Shown here piece after piece: positions 13,401-25,744 of a stretch of DNA of 64,000 bases. The notes under the pieces are model-generated. The model was not told the DNA's origin and did not search any database. It saw only the letters and a list, made by a program, of their open reading frames with translations. Every line of letters begins with the position of its first letter. Position 1 is the first letter of the stretch. A program made the translations under genes and the position numbers. Source of the DNA: Tolypeutes matacus (lineage: Eukaryota > Chordata > Mammalia > Cingulata > Chlamyphoridae); assembly GCA_026826555.1 (NCBI GenBank), contig JAKSZT010053928.1, positions 42,060,591-42,124,590 of the forward strand, in the 5' to 3' direction.

Positions 13401-13470
13401 TTTATTTTCCACATGATACTTTTCTGTAAACCCACAACTTCTTTAATTTAAAAAAATTTAAATAATCAAA
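10429..13470 (+). mobile_element. L1 fragment: ORF2 reverse transcriptase to 3' end
   Basis: The sense L1 resumes at 'aattttaccaaacattccaa', upstream of where the previous piece ended, so about 0.4 kb of RT sequence is present twice. RT and C-terminal region are seen at 10780-13000, including 'aaaatccagcacacc' and 'gaagatgacatgatcctata' (the region of the RT catalytic F-A-D-D motif, here decayed to [11 protein letters not shown] around 11060-11105). The 3' end and A-rich tail lie at 13380-13470. It is interrupted at 11296-11505 by two tandem SINEs. Many in-frame stops: a dead copy. Confidence 0.85.
11296..11505 (-). mobile_element. Tandem pair of tRNA-derived SINEs
   Basis: On the minus strand two tRNA-like units follow each other: 11505-11428 ('ggggagtggatatagctcaa') and 11381-11303 ('ggggagcagatgtagctcag'), each with a box-A-like 'tagctca' and the second with 'gggttcaatcc' as box B. 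They are joined by an (AAAC)n linker at about 11382-11427. One 14-bp direct repeat frames the pair, AGGATGTAGAGGAT at 11282-11295 and AGGATGTAGAAGAT at 11506-11519 (13/14), so it looks like a single insertion of a dimer. Confidence 0.85.
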
Positions 13471-13774
13471 TAAAGTATGTCAACCAGAATATCTGAAAAG
13501 GTCTTATTTGTTAGCCTCAAATTTCAATCACACTTAGACAATGAACAGCAGATTAAGTAATATATAAAAAGTCACAAATAAAAATTCACAGCTGGCATTG
13601 CAAGACAAAAAAAATATGGAAATCTGAAAACCACAACACAAGGGGAAAAGAACATGTACCATCTTCATTCTGACTATAACCAGGCATTCTCAGCTGGAAG
13701 GCCAGAAAACAAGTAGAAAATCTAACTTTTGTCATTTGCTTCTTCCTTAGGAATTTGATGTATTTATATCCTAA

Positions 13775-13920
13775 GTTGTTTTTTTTATTTCAAAAATTTA
13801 AAGAACAATCACACATACCATACAGGATTCCCATACACCATCCCACCACTAACACCTTACATTGTTGTGACACATATAAGCTATGGACAGTAGCAGTGTG
13901 ACAATGTTCTTTCATCATCT
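13775..13920 (-). mobile_element. L1 3' UTR fragment, antisense
   Basis: 'ggattcccatacaccatccc' then 'accttacattgttgtgacac' matches the antisense L1 3' UTR text also seen at 21290-21370 ('gggattcccatatgccccac', 'ctcattggtgtggcacatca'). Confidence 0.65.
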
Positions 13921-15390
13921 CCTAAGTTTTTAAGGAGGAACACTGAAGTCATTTATATTTTTTAATTGTTTTCTTATTTTTAAAAATGTAGCACTAAACT
14001 AACAGATTGGAATTTTATTTCCATGGTGCCCACCCCAGTTGCCTTGAGGCAGAGTGTCTTTTACATAGAAATTCCAGAGGCCTTAATAGCATTCCTCTCA
14101 TCCATCATTCTATTCCCATTATCATCACATCACTAATCTAGGGAACATTTGACATGAATTCCCTCGTGGCTCTAAACTGTTTTGCCTTGCAATAGTTTAT
14201 AGTTATCTTTTTTTCAGACACTCATAATTCTTATGCTGAAGAGGGAAAAGTTGCCTATGAGGGGAGTGTATTATATAGTATTATACATGCACGTTCTCTG
14301 GAAAACAAAGTTCATGAAAAGGGATGTAGGATGATATACTTTTCTAAGTTCTTATTCAAATTTTTCATTTTAATCTACAGCAATCTGAAATGATAAATAG
14401 AGTGCATAGGATTCTATATGCGGAAATTCAAAGATAATACTTTTTAGGACACACACAGGCTCAGACCTTATTCCTTAGTGATTTTAATGTCTGCAATGTC
14501 ATTTTCAGCCATCTCAAGTGCAATAAACAATTGCCAAAGACTACTTTCTAATTATTACAAAAATAATTAAGGAATTTTTTCTTATCTCTCAATAAAAAAG
14601 GAAGGTAGCACATTTGGGTTAGAATTCAAAATATCACCAGGCTCCATATGTAAATACAAACATATATACATGTATTCACCTATACTTAAGTGCATATATT
14701 TATTTTCCATTCCAACACTGAGAACTACAAAAATATACCTTATTAATTAAGATTTGAATTTTAATTAGCTGTCCTTATTGTCTTAAATACATGCTGGTGG
14801 CCAGAAAATCTAACACAATTGTTATTTTCCTTTACAGGATATGATATATCAAAGAACAGATTTATTTCTGGCATTTGAAAGACCAGTAAGGAAGATGGGA
14901 GTTCTCATTTTATTTGCTGCTTGGAACCCTGGATCAGGGAATACCTTATATCATGAATCAGGAACAGTTATTTTTTTCTCTCTCTAGAGAACAAAGTAAA
15001 TTTAGGGGGAAAGTGGGGACAATTCTTAATTTTTAAAAAGTTTATTTCATAACTATGCTTTTGGCTATGATAGCATAGCTTAAAGCAGACAGACAATCCC
15101 ACTGAGAGCAACTAAAATAGCCAAGTAAAATTCCATCTGCCTGCCTGCCTATCCATCCATCCATCCATCTGTGCATCCAGTCATCTTAAGCCTTAGGAGA
15201 ACCACTGAGTCAAATATGAACCGGGAGGTCAAGATCTCAGAGAGATGGAATTGTAGATACTTGCTAACAATCTTGAGCCCTTCTGCCCTTAGGATTCTTG
15301 TGGTGAATCTTGGTTAAACTCATGGACCACAAACTCAAGAAACCCTAGAAAACCCAAGGAAGATAATTTTTTAAAATCATACATGGGCTT
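13921..15390. other. Intron without recognised gene; short (TGCC)/(CATC) repeat
   Basis: AT-rich unique-looking sequence. The only repeat I see is a compound tetranucleotide run at 15137-15169 (TGCC)n(CATC)n. Confidence 0.45.
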
Positions 15391-15816
15391 TGTTATGGGT
15401 TGAATTGTGTCCCCAAAATGATATGTTGAAGTCCTACGCCATGGTACTTGTCAATGTAACCTTATGTGGAAATGGGTCTTTGCAGATATAATCAAGTTAA
15501 GATGAAGGCATCCAGAATGAAGGTGGACCCTTATCCAGTACAACTAGTGTCCTGGTTAAGGAGGAAGAAGAGACACAGACACAGATACAGTGGGAAAGAG
15601 CCATGTGGAGACAGAGCTAGAGACTGGAGTTATGTTGCCACAAGCCAAGGAATACTGGGGTCACCAGAAGCCAGAGGAAGCAAGGAGGATTCTCCCTTAG
15701 AGACTATAGAAGGGAGCATGGTTATAGATTTCTAGCTTCCAGAACTGCAAGAGAATAAATTTCTGTTGTTTAAATTACCCAGTCCATGGTAATTTGTTAC
15801 AGCAGCCCTAATCAGG
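15391..15816 (+). mobile_element. MaLR/ERVL-type solo LTR
   Basis: Begins 'tgttatgggttgaattgtgt', followed by 'ccccaaaatgatatgttgaa', 'ggaaatgggtctttgcaga', 'acaagccaaggaatactggg', 'agaataaatttctgttgttt' (polyadenylation signal) and 'ttacagcagcccta'. This is the layout of an ancient mammalian MaLR-type LTR. The 89-codon frame inside is not a gene. Confidence 0.75.
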
Positions 15817-15829
15817 CTTTTAAAAAAGC

Positions 15830-16326
15830 TGTATCCATAAAAAGAAATTGTAAAAAATGTACTACATTGAAAGGAAGACTCTTGCTTTTTCAAAAGACAT
15901 TGCCATGACTGAACTTGCACAATGCATAATGGGGGGAAATATCATATGAAAGAAAAGATCCATATCCCAAATAAAAAGAGAACCAAAAACTCTCAAATAT
16001 TTATAAGAAAAAGGCAGGCAGATCATTAGAAAAATGGACAAAGATTTGGGCAGGTACTTTATAGGAGAGAGATCCAAATGGCTAACAAAGTTATGAAAAG
16101 GGCTCAATTTCTTTAGCCATCAAGGAAATGCAAATTGAAACCACAAAATAGATATGGATACAGATCCACAAGAGTGGTTAAAAGGAAAAGAATGTCCACA
16201 CCAAGACTGACAAGGTTGTGTAGCAGCTAGTATTCACAGACAATGCTGGTGGGATGAAAATTGAGACAACTTTGGAGAATTGATATCTACTAAAAATGAA
16301 CATCTGCATAATCTATGGCATTGCAA
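15830..16326 (+). mobile_element. Old L1 ORF2 3' portion, left segment of an interrupted copy
   Basis: 'aaaaagacattgccatgact'-like text, 'aaggaaatgcaaattgaaac' and 'acaatgctggtgggatgaaa' correspond to the C-terminal region of ORF2 in an ancient L1. At 16327 the text stops at 'ttctgcatctaggttttc' and resumes at 25551 with 'ttctgcatctagattttc', so a younger L1 inserted here. Further old-L1 text follows at 25551-25605 and 29482-30110. Confidence 0.75.
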
Positions 16327-16405
16327 TTCTGCATCTAGGTTTTCTTTTTTTTGGAGATAAAAGTTTTTAAACTTTTTTTTAAACAGTCATTTTATTGATA
16401 CATAT

Positions 16406-16440
16406 TACACTTGATCTTAGCCAAAAGGCCGAGAAGCGAT
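16406..16440 (-). pseudogene. 3'-truncated U2 snRNA retropseudogene
   Basis: On the minus strand, from 16440 downward, the sequence equals the first 35 nt of mammalian U2 snRNA, starting exactly at nucleotide 1 ('atcgcttctcggccttttgg'). It then breaks off. It is flanked by an 11-bp direct repeat GATACATATTA at 16397-16407 and 16441-16451. The last two U2 bases overlap the left repeat (microhomology). There is no A tail. This is the known class of snRNA pseudogenes with an intact 5' end, a truncated 3' end and short direct repeats. It sits in the 3' UTR of the complete L1. It carries no U2 promoter and cannot make U2. Confidence 0.93.
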
Positions 16441-19400
16441 GATACATATTAACAAAGCATAAATCCATCCAAAATGTACATTTAGTGGCATCTGGTATAA
16501 TCACATAGTTGTACATTCATCACTTCAATCACTATTAGAGCATCTTAATTATTCCAATAATAATAATAATAAAAACAGACAAAAAAAGCCACTACTTCTC
16601 AGTCTGCTTCCCCTGCCACACATAACTGCTATTCTGTTTCCAACTCTGTAGTTTATTTTTATTTATATTTTGTAAAAAGTCTATATATGCAATATCATCC
16701 CTATGCATATTTCACATGAGGTTTCACTATGTTATTCAGTCCCATGTTACATTTTTTTAGCTTTCCTTCTAGTAATATACATGACCTTAGAATTTCCCTT
16801 TCAATCACTCTCATTCCCATATAATAGTGCTGCTAGTTACAAACACTATGATGTGCTTTCACCATTTCTATTCATTTCCAAAGATTTACAACATTTTTTT
16901 TTACAAATTCTGCACAGTTTAACACTCAGCTTTCCATTCTCTACCCTCATTCTATTTTCTAGTGACCCATATTCTAATTATTAACTCCATGAGTTTACAT
17001 AGTATCTTTAGTTCATAACAGCAAAATTATACAGTATTTATCCTTTCGTGTCTGACCTGCTTCACTCAACATAATGTCCTCCAGGTTCATCAATGTTGTC
17101 ACATACTTCCTAACTTCATTTCTTCTTACAGGTGCATAATATTCCACTGTGTGTATCAATTGATGGACATCTCGTTTTTTTCCATCATTTGACAACTGTG
17201 AATAACACCACTATGAACACTGGTGTACCTACTACTGTTATTCCCAGGTCCCGTGACAAGTCTATATTCAACCTCCTTAGGAACTGCCAAACAGTTTGCC
17301 ACAGTGGCTGTACCATTCAACATTACCACCAACGGTGAATAAACGTATTTAACTCCACATCTTCTCTAACATTGCAATTTTTTTACTTTTTAATAGTGGC
17401 TATTCTAATAGATGTGAAATGATAACTCGTGGTAGTTTTGATTTGCATTTCCCTAATGGATAGTGATGTTAAACATTTTTTTCACGTGTTTTTTTCACCA
17501 TTTGTATTTCTTCTTTAGACAAATGTCTGTTCAAGTCTTTCGTGCATTTTTTAATCGGATGGTTTGTACTTTTACTGTTGAGTTGTAGTCTCTTTTTATA
17601 TCAGGGAAATTAAAGTCTTATCAGATATATGATTTCCAAATATTTACTCCCATTGAGAAGGCTGCATTTTTATCCTTTTTGAGAAAGTCCTTTGAGGTAC
17701 AAAAGTGTTTAATTCTGAGGAAGTACCATTTAGCTATTTTTTCTATTGTTGCTTGTGCTTTGGGTATAAGGTTTAAGAAACTACCATATACTTCAAGATC
17801 TTGAAGATATTTTCCTACATTTTATTCTAGGAGTTTTATGGTTGTTGCTTTTATATTTAGGTCCTTGATATATTTTGAGTTAATTTTGTATAAGGTGTGA
17901 GATAGGGGTCCTCTTTCTTTCTTTTGGATATGGCTATCGAGTTCTCCCATTACCATTTGTTGAATAGATGGTTCTGGTTCAGCTGAGAAGCTTGACAGCA
18001 CTGTCAGAATCACTTTACTGTAGATGTGAGGGTTTTTTCTGAGTTTTCAGTTCGGTTCCACTGGTCAATGTATCTGTCTTTATGCCAGCACCATGCTGTT
18101 TTTACCACTCTAGCTAAGTAATATGCTTTAAAGTCAGGAAGTAAAAATCCTCCAACTTTCTTCTTCTTTTTAAGACATTTTTAGCTATTTGGGACCCCTT
18201 ACCCTTCCAAATAAATTTGATAGTTGGCTTTTCCATTTCTGCAAAACATGCTGTTGGGATTTTTATTGGGTTTACCTTGAATCTGTAAATCAATTTGGGT
18301 AGTCTTGACATCTTAATGATATTTAGTCTTCCATTCCATGAATGTGGAATGTCCTCCCATTTATTTAAGTCTTCTTCAGTTTCGTTTAGCAATTTTTTAG
18401 TAGTTTTCTGAATACAGGTCCTTTATGTCCTTAGTTAAGTTTATTTGTAAATAGTTGATTTTTATAGTCACTATTATAAAATGGATTTTTTTTTCTGATT
18501 TACTCCTCAGATTGTTCATCAGTAATGTATAGAAATGCTACTGATTTTTGTATATTCATCTTGTATCCCACGACTTTGCTGAACTTGTCTGTTAGTTCTA
18601 GTAGTTTTGTTGTGGATTTTTCAGGATTTTCTAAATATAGGATCATATCATCAGCAAATTATAAAAGTTTTACTTCTTCCTTTCCTGTTTGGGTGTTTTT
18701 TATTTCTTTATCTAGCCCAGTTATTCTAGCTAGAACTTAGCACAATATTTAATAACAGTGTTAACAGTGGGCATCCTTTCCTTGTTCCTAATCTCAGTGG
18801 GAAAGCTTTAAGTATCACCTTAAGTACAATGCTAGCTGTAGGTTTTTCATATATGCACTTTACCATATTGGGAAAGCTTCCTTCTATTCCTATCTTTTGG
18901 AATTTCTTTATCAAGAAAGGGTGCTGTATTTTGTCAAAAGCCTTTTCTGCATCAGTCAAGAGGATCATGTGATTTTTCTTCTTCAATTTATTAATGTAGT
19001 TTATTACACTAATTGATTTTCTTGTGTTGAATCACCCTTGCATTGCTGGGATAAAATCCAATTAATTTAGGTGTATAATTCCTTTAATGTGCTTTTGGAT
19101 TAGGTTTGCATGTATTTTGTTGAGGATGTTTGCATTTTTATTCATTATAGATATTGGTCTGTAATTTTCTTCTTTCATAGTATCTTCACCTGGTTTTGGT
19201 ATTAGGGTGATGTTGGCTTCATAGAATAAGTTTGGTAGCATTCTTTCCTGTTCAATTTTTTGGAAGAACTTGAGCAAGATTGATATTAGATCGTGTTTGA
19301 ATGATTGGTAGAATTCACCTGGGAAGACACCTGGTTCTGGGCTTTTCATTGGTCAGGTTTTTGATGACTGTTTCAATCTCTTCGTTGTGATTGTTTTGTT

Positions 19401-21239
19401 GAGGTCTTCCATTTCTTCCAGTGTTAGTGTAGGTGGATTGCGTGTTTCTAGGAATTTTTCCATTCCATCTACCTTGTCTAGTATTTTGGTACACAGTTGT
19501 TTATAGTATCCTCATGATCTCTCTTAGTTCTGTGGGGTCAGTGGCAATGTCCACCTTCTCATTTCTGATTTTATTTATTTGCACCTTCTCTCTTTTTTTC
19601 TTTGTCAGTCTAGCTAAAGGTTTGTTGATTTTTTGATGTTCTCAAAGAACCAATTTTTGGTTTTGGTGATTCTCTCTATTGTTTTTTGTTCTCTACTTCA
19701 TTTATTTCTGCTCTAATATTTGCTCTTTCTTTCCTTTGGCCTGGTTTGGAATTAGTTTGCTTTTCTTTTTCTAGTTCCTTCAGGTGTGCAGTTAGATCTT
19801 CAACTTTAGCTCTTTCTTCTTTTTTAATGCAAGCATTTAGAGCTATAAATTTCCCTCTCAGCACTACTTTTGCAGTGTCCCATAGATTTTGATATGTTGT
19901 ATTCTCATTTTCATTCGTCTCAAGATAGTTGCTGAATTCTCTTGCAATTTCTTCTTTTACTCACTGATTACTTAAGAGTGTGTTGTTTAATTTTCATATA
20001 TTTATGAATTTTGATTTTTTTCCATCAATTATTGATTTCTAGCTTCATTCCATTATGATCAGAGAAAGTGCTTTGTATAATTTCAATCTTTTTAAATTTA
20101 GAGACCTGTTTTGTGACTCAACATATGGTTTATCCTAGAGAAGGATCCATGAGTACTTTGAAAAGAATGTATATCCTGCTCTTTGGGTTTGTAATGCTAT
20201 ATAAATGTCTGTTAGGTATAGTTCATTTACCATATTATTCAAGCTCTCTGTTTCTTTATTTATCCTCTGTCCAGATATACTATCCAATACTGAGAATGGT
20301 GTATTGAAGTCTCCAAGTATTATTGTAGAGACACCTATTTCTCACTTCAGTTTTTGCACTGTGTGCCTCATGTATCTGGGGGCAACCAGATCAGGTGCAT
20401 AAATATTTATTATTTCTTCTTGGTGAACTGCCCCTTTTATTAATATATAATGATGACTTTCTTCATCACTCATTGCATTTTTGCAATTAAAATCTCTTTT
20501 GCCTGATATTAGTATCACTACTCCAGCTCTTTTTTTGGTCTCTTTGTGTGGAATATCTTTATCCAAACTTTCAGTTTCAACCTGGTTGTCTCCTCACATC
20601 TCAGGTGAATCTCTTGTAGACAGCATATAGATGGCTCATATATTTTTTAATCCATTTTATCATTCTATGTCTTTGGATTGCAGAGTTCAAGCCATTAACA
20701 TTCAATGTTATTAATATAACATTTGGTTTTATTCTGATAAATATGTCATACCACTGCCTTCTTGCTTCCATGGTTTCTGATGAGAGATCAACACAATCTT
20801 ATTGAGCTTCCCTTGTATGTGATGCTTTGCTTTTCTCTTGCTGCTTTCAGAATTCTCTCTTTATCTCTGATATTTCTCATTCTGAATAGTAGGTGTCTTG
20901 GGGTAGCTCTGTTCGGATTTATTCTGTCTGGGATACATTGTCCTTCTTGGATATTAATATTTATGTCTTTCATAAAGGTTGGGAAGTTTTCAGTCATTAT
21001 TTCCTCAAATATTCTTTTTGGACCTTTTCCATTCTCTTTTCCTTCTGGGACACCAATAATGCACATGTTTGTGTGTTTCATATTGTCATTCAATTTCCTG
21101 AGGTGGTGTTCCATTTTTTCCATTCTTTTCTCTTTCTGTTCTCCTGTCTTTTCCAGTTCAGATGTTCTGTCTTCAAAATCACTAATTCTATCTTTGAGAA
21201 ATTCAATTCTGCTTTTTTATGTGCCTCTAATGTATTTTT

Positions 21240-24200
21240 CTAATTTAAAAAAATTTTTTAAAAGATACTTAGATTACATAAATATTACACAAAAATTATA
21301 GGGATTCCCATATGCCCCACATCCCCCCACCCTACAACCTCCCACATAAACATCTCTCATTGGTGTGGCACATCACCTGCAATGGATATACACATCCTGG
21401 GGCTTTGTCACTAAGCATGGACCATGGTTCACATTGTAGACCACATTCTCTCCCACACAGTTCTGCATGTTATATGCTGATGTAAAATGGCCTATATCTG
21501 TCGCTGCAATGCCACTCAGGACAATTCCCAAGTCCCAAAAAAGCCCCTGTATTACAATTGCTTTTCCCTCTTCCTGGCTCCACATTAATGTTATAATTTC
21601 TTCCATTACTTGAGTCACAATATGTCTACAACAGAACACCAGTAAGTCCACTCTAGTCCATAGCTCTCCCCCCAATCCTGAGGAGTCTGGGATGGTGATG
21701 TCCACTCCACCTCCTAGTGAGAAGGGGCTTATATCCCATGGATAAGATGGATAGGATTATCCTGCCTGCAGCTGCAGACTCTCTCCATTCCCTGGGATGG
21801 CCATTGTCCATCATCATCTCCCCGCCAGGTGTCCTGGGTGAATCCTTTGAGCTGTAGAGTAGAAGTTGCAGCTGCACTGAGATTCCGGGCCCAGCTGGCA
21901 CATGGGAAAGCCCAAGATTCCAGTCTCTGGAAGTACACCTACAAACTCCAGCACCACATATAGGTTTGAATAGAAGGGACTGATGGACCATGTGCAGAGA
22001 GGACATATTTGAGTTCAACTCTGTCACTCTCAGGAGCACAGATTCCAAAGTAGGGCCCACTGATAAGGCGCAAAACTCCGGAGCTATCTGCCCTGATATA
22101 GGACCTGGGTATCTCCTCAGGAGCCCTCAGGAGCCCCTCTAATTGGGGTGATATCCACATTGGAAGCTTAGGTCCTACTAAGATGTGCATAAGTGTAACC
22201 TCTGGGATGACCTCCCGATTCACTTTGAAGTCTCTTAGCCATACGAACTCATTTGTCTTTATCTTTTCCCCATTTTATTCAAGGTCTTTTTCCAGTCGTA
22301 TTGCCAGTTGGCACTGGATATTAATCCCTCATTGCCAGGGAGGCTCATCGCTGGGAGTCATGTCCCATGCTGGGAGGAAGGTAATACATTTATATGCTGC
22401 ATTTGGCTTAGGGAGAGGTCACATTTGAGCAACAAGGAGGCTTTCAGGAGGGAAATCTTAGTCACCCCATAACAATAGGCTAAGTTTCATTTTCAAGAGC
22501 AAAGACTCGTAAGGCTAGCCATCAATAACAAGAGCCCATCAGTAGATCATCCTCCTTAGCCAGACACTGCCCCTGCACTTGGGGAGCTGTTGCTGCTCCC
22601 TTGGAGAATGTGGCAGAGCTCTCCAGGCTGGGAATCTCCATTTATTGAGTGATTCTCCACCCACTGTGACCATGCCCCATGAGCATTTGAACAATTTTGT
22701 ATATCTTTTATGTATGTTCAGGTGGACTTCCTCCCATGAAACCCCATCCCTGACCTCCCCTACAAACGATCCTCTCCTACCCAAGTTGTAACCCTTCTGT
22801 GATCCAAAGCTTCTTTAAAGATGAAGCCAATACAATAGCCAAATACAGTTAATAGGAAAATGAGATAATAATGATAAGTTTAAATGTAAGAGATAAAATA
22901 CTTGAAAACTTAAAAAGAAAAACTGAAAATAAAATAAAATGAAAGGATTGGGATATTTGAAAAATGGGAAAAATTAATTTTAAAAAAAGATTTTTTTTGA
23001 CATTTTGCCTTTTATCACTGCAATTTCGGGTGTCCAGTCTCACTCCCCAGTGTCTCACTATTTTTCACTTAATTTTCAAAGAAGTTTTAAGTCACAGCAA
23101 AGTCACACAGAATACAAGAGACTCTCATATACCCAACCCCTTCCCCCTTTTCTCACCCCATATAAAACCTTTTTGTATGTGGATGGTAGCATTGTTATAA
23201 CTGTTATACAGATAGTGAAACATAGCTTCTCAACATTGCCAATGGTTTACAGTATGGTTTACATTTTAGACCGTACAACACTGTAAGGTAATGAAGAACA
23301 TTACCACTGACCACTCCCCTTTTGATCTATTCTGTTCCTCCCTCCCCATCCCCACGGGGCCCATGACACCCCCTGACATGACTCATTGGATGACAAGATT
23401 CATAGTTACATGCATCAAGAAGTCTTGACACACTGGTTTGTCCTTCTCTATAAGGAAACGCCCTTGCTCATAAGGGACGACCACCTGTCCGTTTCTGGAC
23501 AAATCAATCCTCCCAAAGATGGGAGTCCATCTCCTTCCCGCTCATTGTGTGGATCTCCACCCACTGATACAACACATTATTACAGGATGAACACTCAGAC
23601 ACTCCCTAGAAGCCTGCTCCAGATGTGCCCTGTCTCGAATGCCCCACCCCAACCAATACCCTAAACCAGTGACACTTCCTTGTCATATTGACATAAGAGC
23701 ATTCGCACCGCTGCACGTTCAACCTCATATCCACAAATCCCAAGTGTTCACTTGGTCCCTCTCCCATCTCTTCCCCCAATATCCTGGGTATTCTAACCTA
23801 CCCTTCCCAATCTAACCACCTGTCAAACCTGCACCACCAAACACAATAACATCATTACCCACTTGTCCTATCCCTTCAATATGCAACTACACACTATCAC
23901 TTTACCATAGATTATGTCCGTATGGGTGATGGTTCACAACTTTCTCTTCTCTTCTCTTTCTTGTAACCTATCTTTCAGACAATGGTTCTTGAAGACTGCT
24001 CAATTTCCTTAATTCATATCAGTGAGGTCATGTACTGCTCATCCTTCAATGCCTGGCTTGCTTCACTCAACGTAAGATCTTCAAATTTCATCCATGTTGT
24101 TCTGTGTGTTAGCACTTTATTCCTTCTAACAGCTGAGTAATATTCCATTGTATGTATGTACCACATTTTGTTTATCCATTCATCTGTTGATGGGCACTGG

Positions 24201-24536
24201 GGTTGATTCCAACTTTTGGCAATAGTGAATAATGCCGCTATGAACATTGGTGTGCATATATCTGTTCGTGTCTTCGGTTTCAATTCTTCTGGGTATATAC
24301 CCGGCAGTGGAATTGCTGGATCATATGGAAGATCTATAGTTAGTTTTTTGAGGAACCGCCAAACTGTCCTCCACAGTGGCTGGACCATTCTACAATCCCA
24401 CCAGCAGTGGATGAGGGTTCCCTTTCCTCCACATCCTCTCCAACACTTATAGTCTGCTGTTTTTTTAATAGCCGCCATTCTAATGGGTGTAAGATGGTAT
24501 CTCATTGTAGTTTTGATTTGCATTTCCCTAGTAGCT
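21240..24536 (-). mobile_element. 5'-truncated L1 nested inside ORF1 of the larger L1
   Basis: Minus-strand L1 consisting of the last part of ORF2 (24523-24014, 169 codons without a stop: Cys-rich segment with '[18 protein letters not shown]', then '[16 protein letters not shown]') followed by a long 3' UTR to 21240. The 10-bp direct repeat ATGTATTTTT at 21230-21239 and 24537-24546 marks the insertion. On either side lie consecutive parts of the host L1's ORF1. The 3' UTR contains two similar-looking stretches (about 21250-21700 and 23060-23300), so it may carry an internal duplication or a further insertion that I could not resolve. Confidence 0.85.
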
Positions 24537-25550
24537 ATGTATTTTTAATCTCATCCATTGTATCTTTCATTCCCATAAGCTCTGTTACTTTTCTTTGTAG
24601 GCTTTCAAATTGTTCTTTATGCTCACTCAGTGTCTTCTTAATATCCTTTATCTCTTTAGTCATATTTTCCTTCAATTCCTTGAACTGATATAGGAGAGTT
24701 GTGTGATTATCATTGATTTTTTGTCTTAAATCCTGTATCTCATCAGGACATTTGGTTTGTTCCTTTGGTTGGGCCATCTCTTCCTGTTTCCCAGTAAGGC
24801 TTGTAATTTTTCACAGATGTCTGGACATCTGAATATGCTGATGAATTTACTCTGATGGTCAATTTTTCTCTCTTGCCTAGCTGTTTTTTTTTTGTTTTTT
24901 TTTTTTTTCCCCACAGTTCTACTTTATTTTTGGTTCAACTTATTCTAAGTCTTTAAAATTTCCCATCTTAAGTTATCAAAATCAGGCCAGGGACTCATAA
25001 TGGGGTACAGATTTTCTCCCAGGAATTGGGACTAAAGAAAGATCTAAAAGCAGTTTTTCTCCTTGCAATTTCCTGGCAAGCCAACAGATGGCACTCATCA
25101 GCGAATCTTTCTAGGGAGATGTTTCAATCTCCACTTTCCTGTGTTTCTGGTCTGACCAGAGCCAAAATTCAAAGTGCACTCTGCTGGCTAAATTCAGTAA
25201 AGAGAAGCCACTGTCCACCCTCCAATGACCCCTACTTCTTACCTTGTAACAACTGACAGGAAGGAAGATGTCTGTTCCCTCTCATTTAGCTGCAGTGAGC
25301 CAGGAGTTTTATCCAGGCTTAATTTCTTCAGAGTGGGGGATGGGGCCCTTCCTGGCTGCTGCAGGGGTTAGTAAGTCACGTTTGTTGCTTTAGATTCTTC
25401 ATCTCTCTGTCCCTTACCCTCCTATTTTTTGTGTAGCACTGTTGTGATCTGCTGACCCCCAAAGCAGGTCCTTAGGACAGCTTTTGGCCCTTTCTCTGTT
25501 TTTACTGTGAGAAAGTTGAGACCTGCCTGTCTACTGTGATGCCATCTTCC

Positions 25551-25605
25551 TTCTGCATCTAGATTTTCATGCAAGAGAGTTGCCCATAGAAATGTCCATC
25601 ATCTC
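25551..25605 (+). mobile_element. Old L1, middle segment
   Basis: 'ttctgcatctagattttcat', 'gcaagagagttgccca', 'agaaatgtccatc' continues the ORF2 3' text left off at 16326. The next 140 bases (25606-25744) I cannot assign. Confidence 0.6.
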
Positions 25606-25744
25606 CAGTCCTTCTCAATTAAAAACAAGTGTTTATTTTGTATGAAGAAACTTATAGAATACTGATCACAGTAACAATTTGCTAGCTGCACTGAGTAATT
25701 AATGTTCATATACTATAATATTGTTATTTTACATTTATCTCGTC

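Larger units (their letters stand above)
16345..25550 (-). mobile_element. Complete L1 (about 5.9 kb without nested inserts)
   Basis: Minus-strand L1 with all parts in order: 5' end 'ggaagatggcatcacagtag' at 25550, 5' UTR to about 24915, ORF1 N-terminal coiled-coil part (24914-24547), ORF1 C-terminal part (about 21229-20788), ORF2 (about 20570-17000, e.g. RT piece 18986-18726 with '[13 protein letters not shown]'), 3' UTR and an A tail (T8 at 16345-16352). It is framed by an 18-bp target-site duplication (16327-16344 and 25551-25568, 17/18 identical). Stops and frameshifts break ORF2. Two later insertions lie inside: 21240-24536 and the U2 piece at 16406-16440. Confidence 0.88.

Noticed and set aside
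20762..21301. 179-codon plus-strand open frame, the longest in the window
   Set aside because: It is the antisense of L1 ORF1 (minus-strand frame 21123-20788 with 'RDKERILKAAREKQ'). Hydrophobic, low-complexity translation, no domain.
21653..22223. Overlapping minus-strand frames of 69-135 codons
   Set aside because: They lie in L1 3' UTR sequence, which is G+C-richer and so contains chance open frames.
24014..24523. 169-codon intact frame as a possible host gene
   Set aside because: Clear L1 ORF2 C-terminus (Cys-rich segment plus '[16 protein letters not shown]'), preserved because the insertion is fairly young.
24530..24550. ORF1-to-ORF2 splice-type deletion in an L1
   Set aside because: The matching 10-bp repeats at 21230 and 24537 and the continuation of ORF1 beyond 21239 show insertion, not deletion or splicing.
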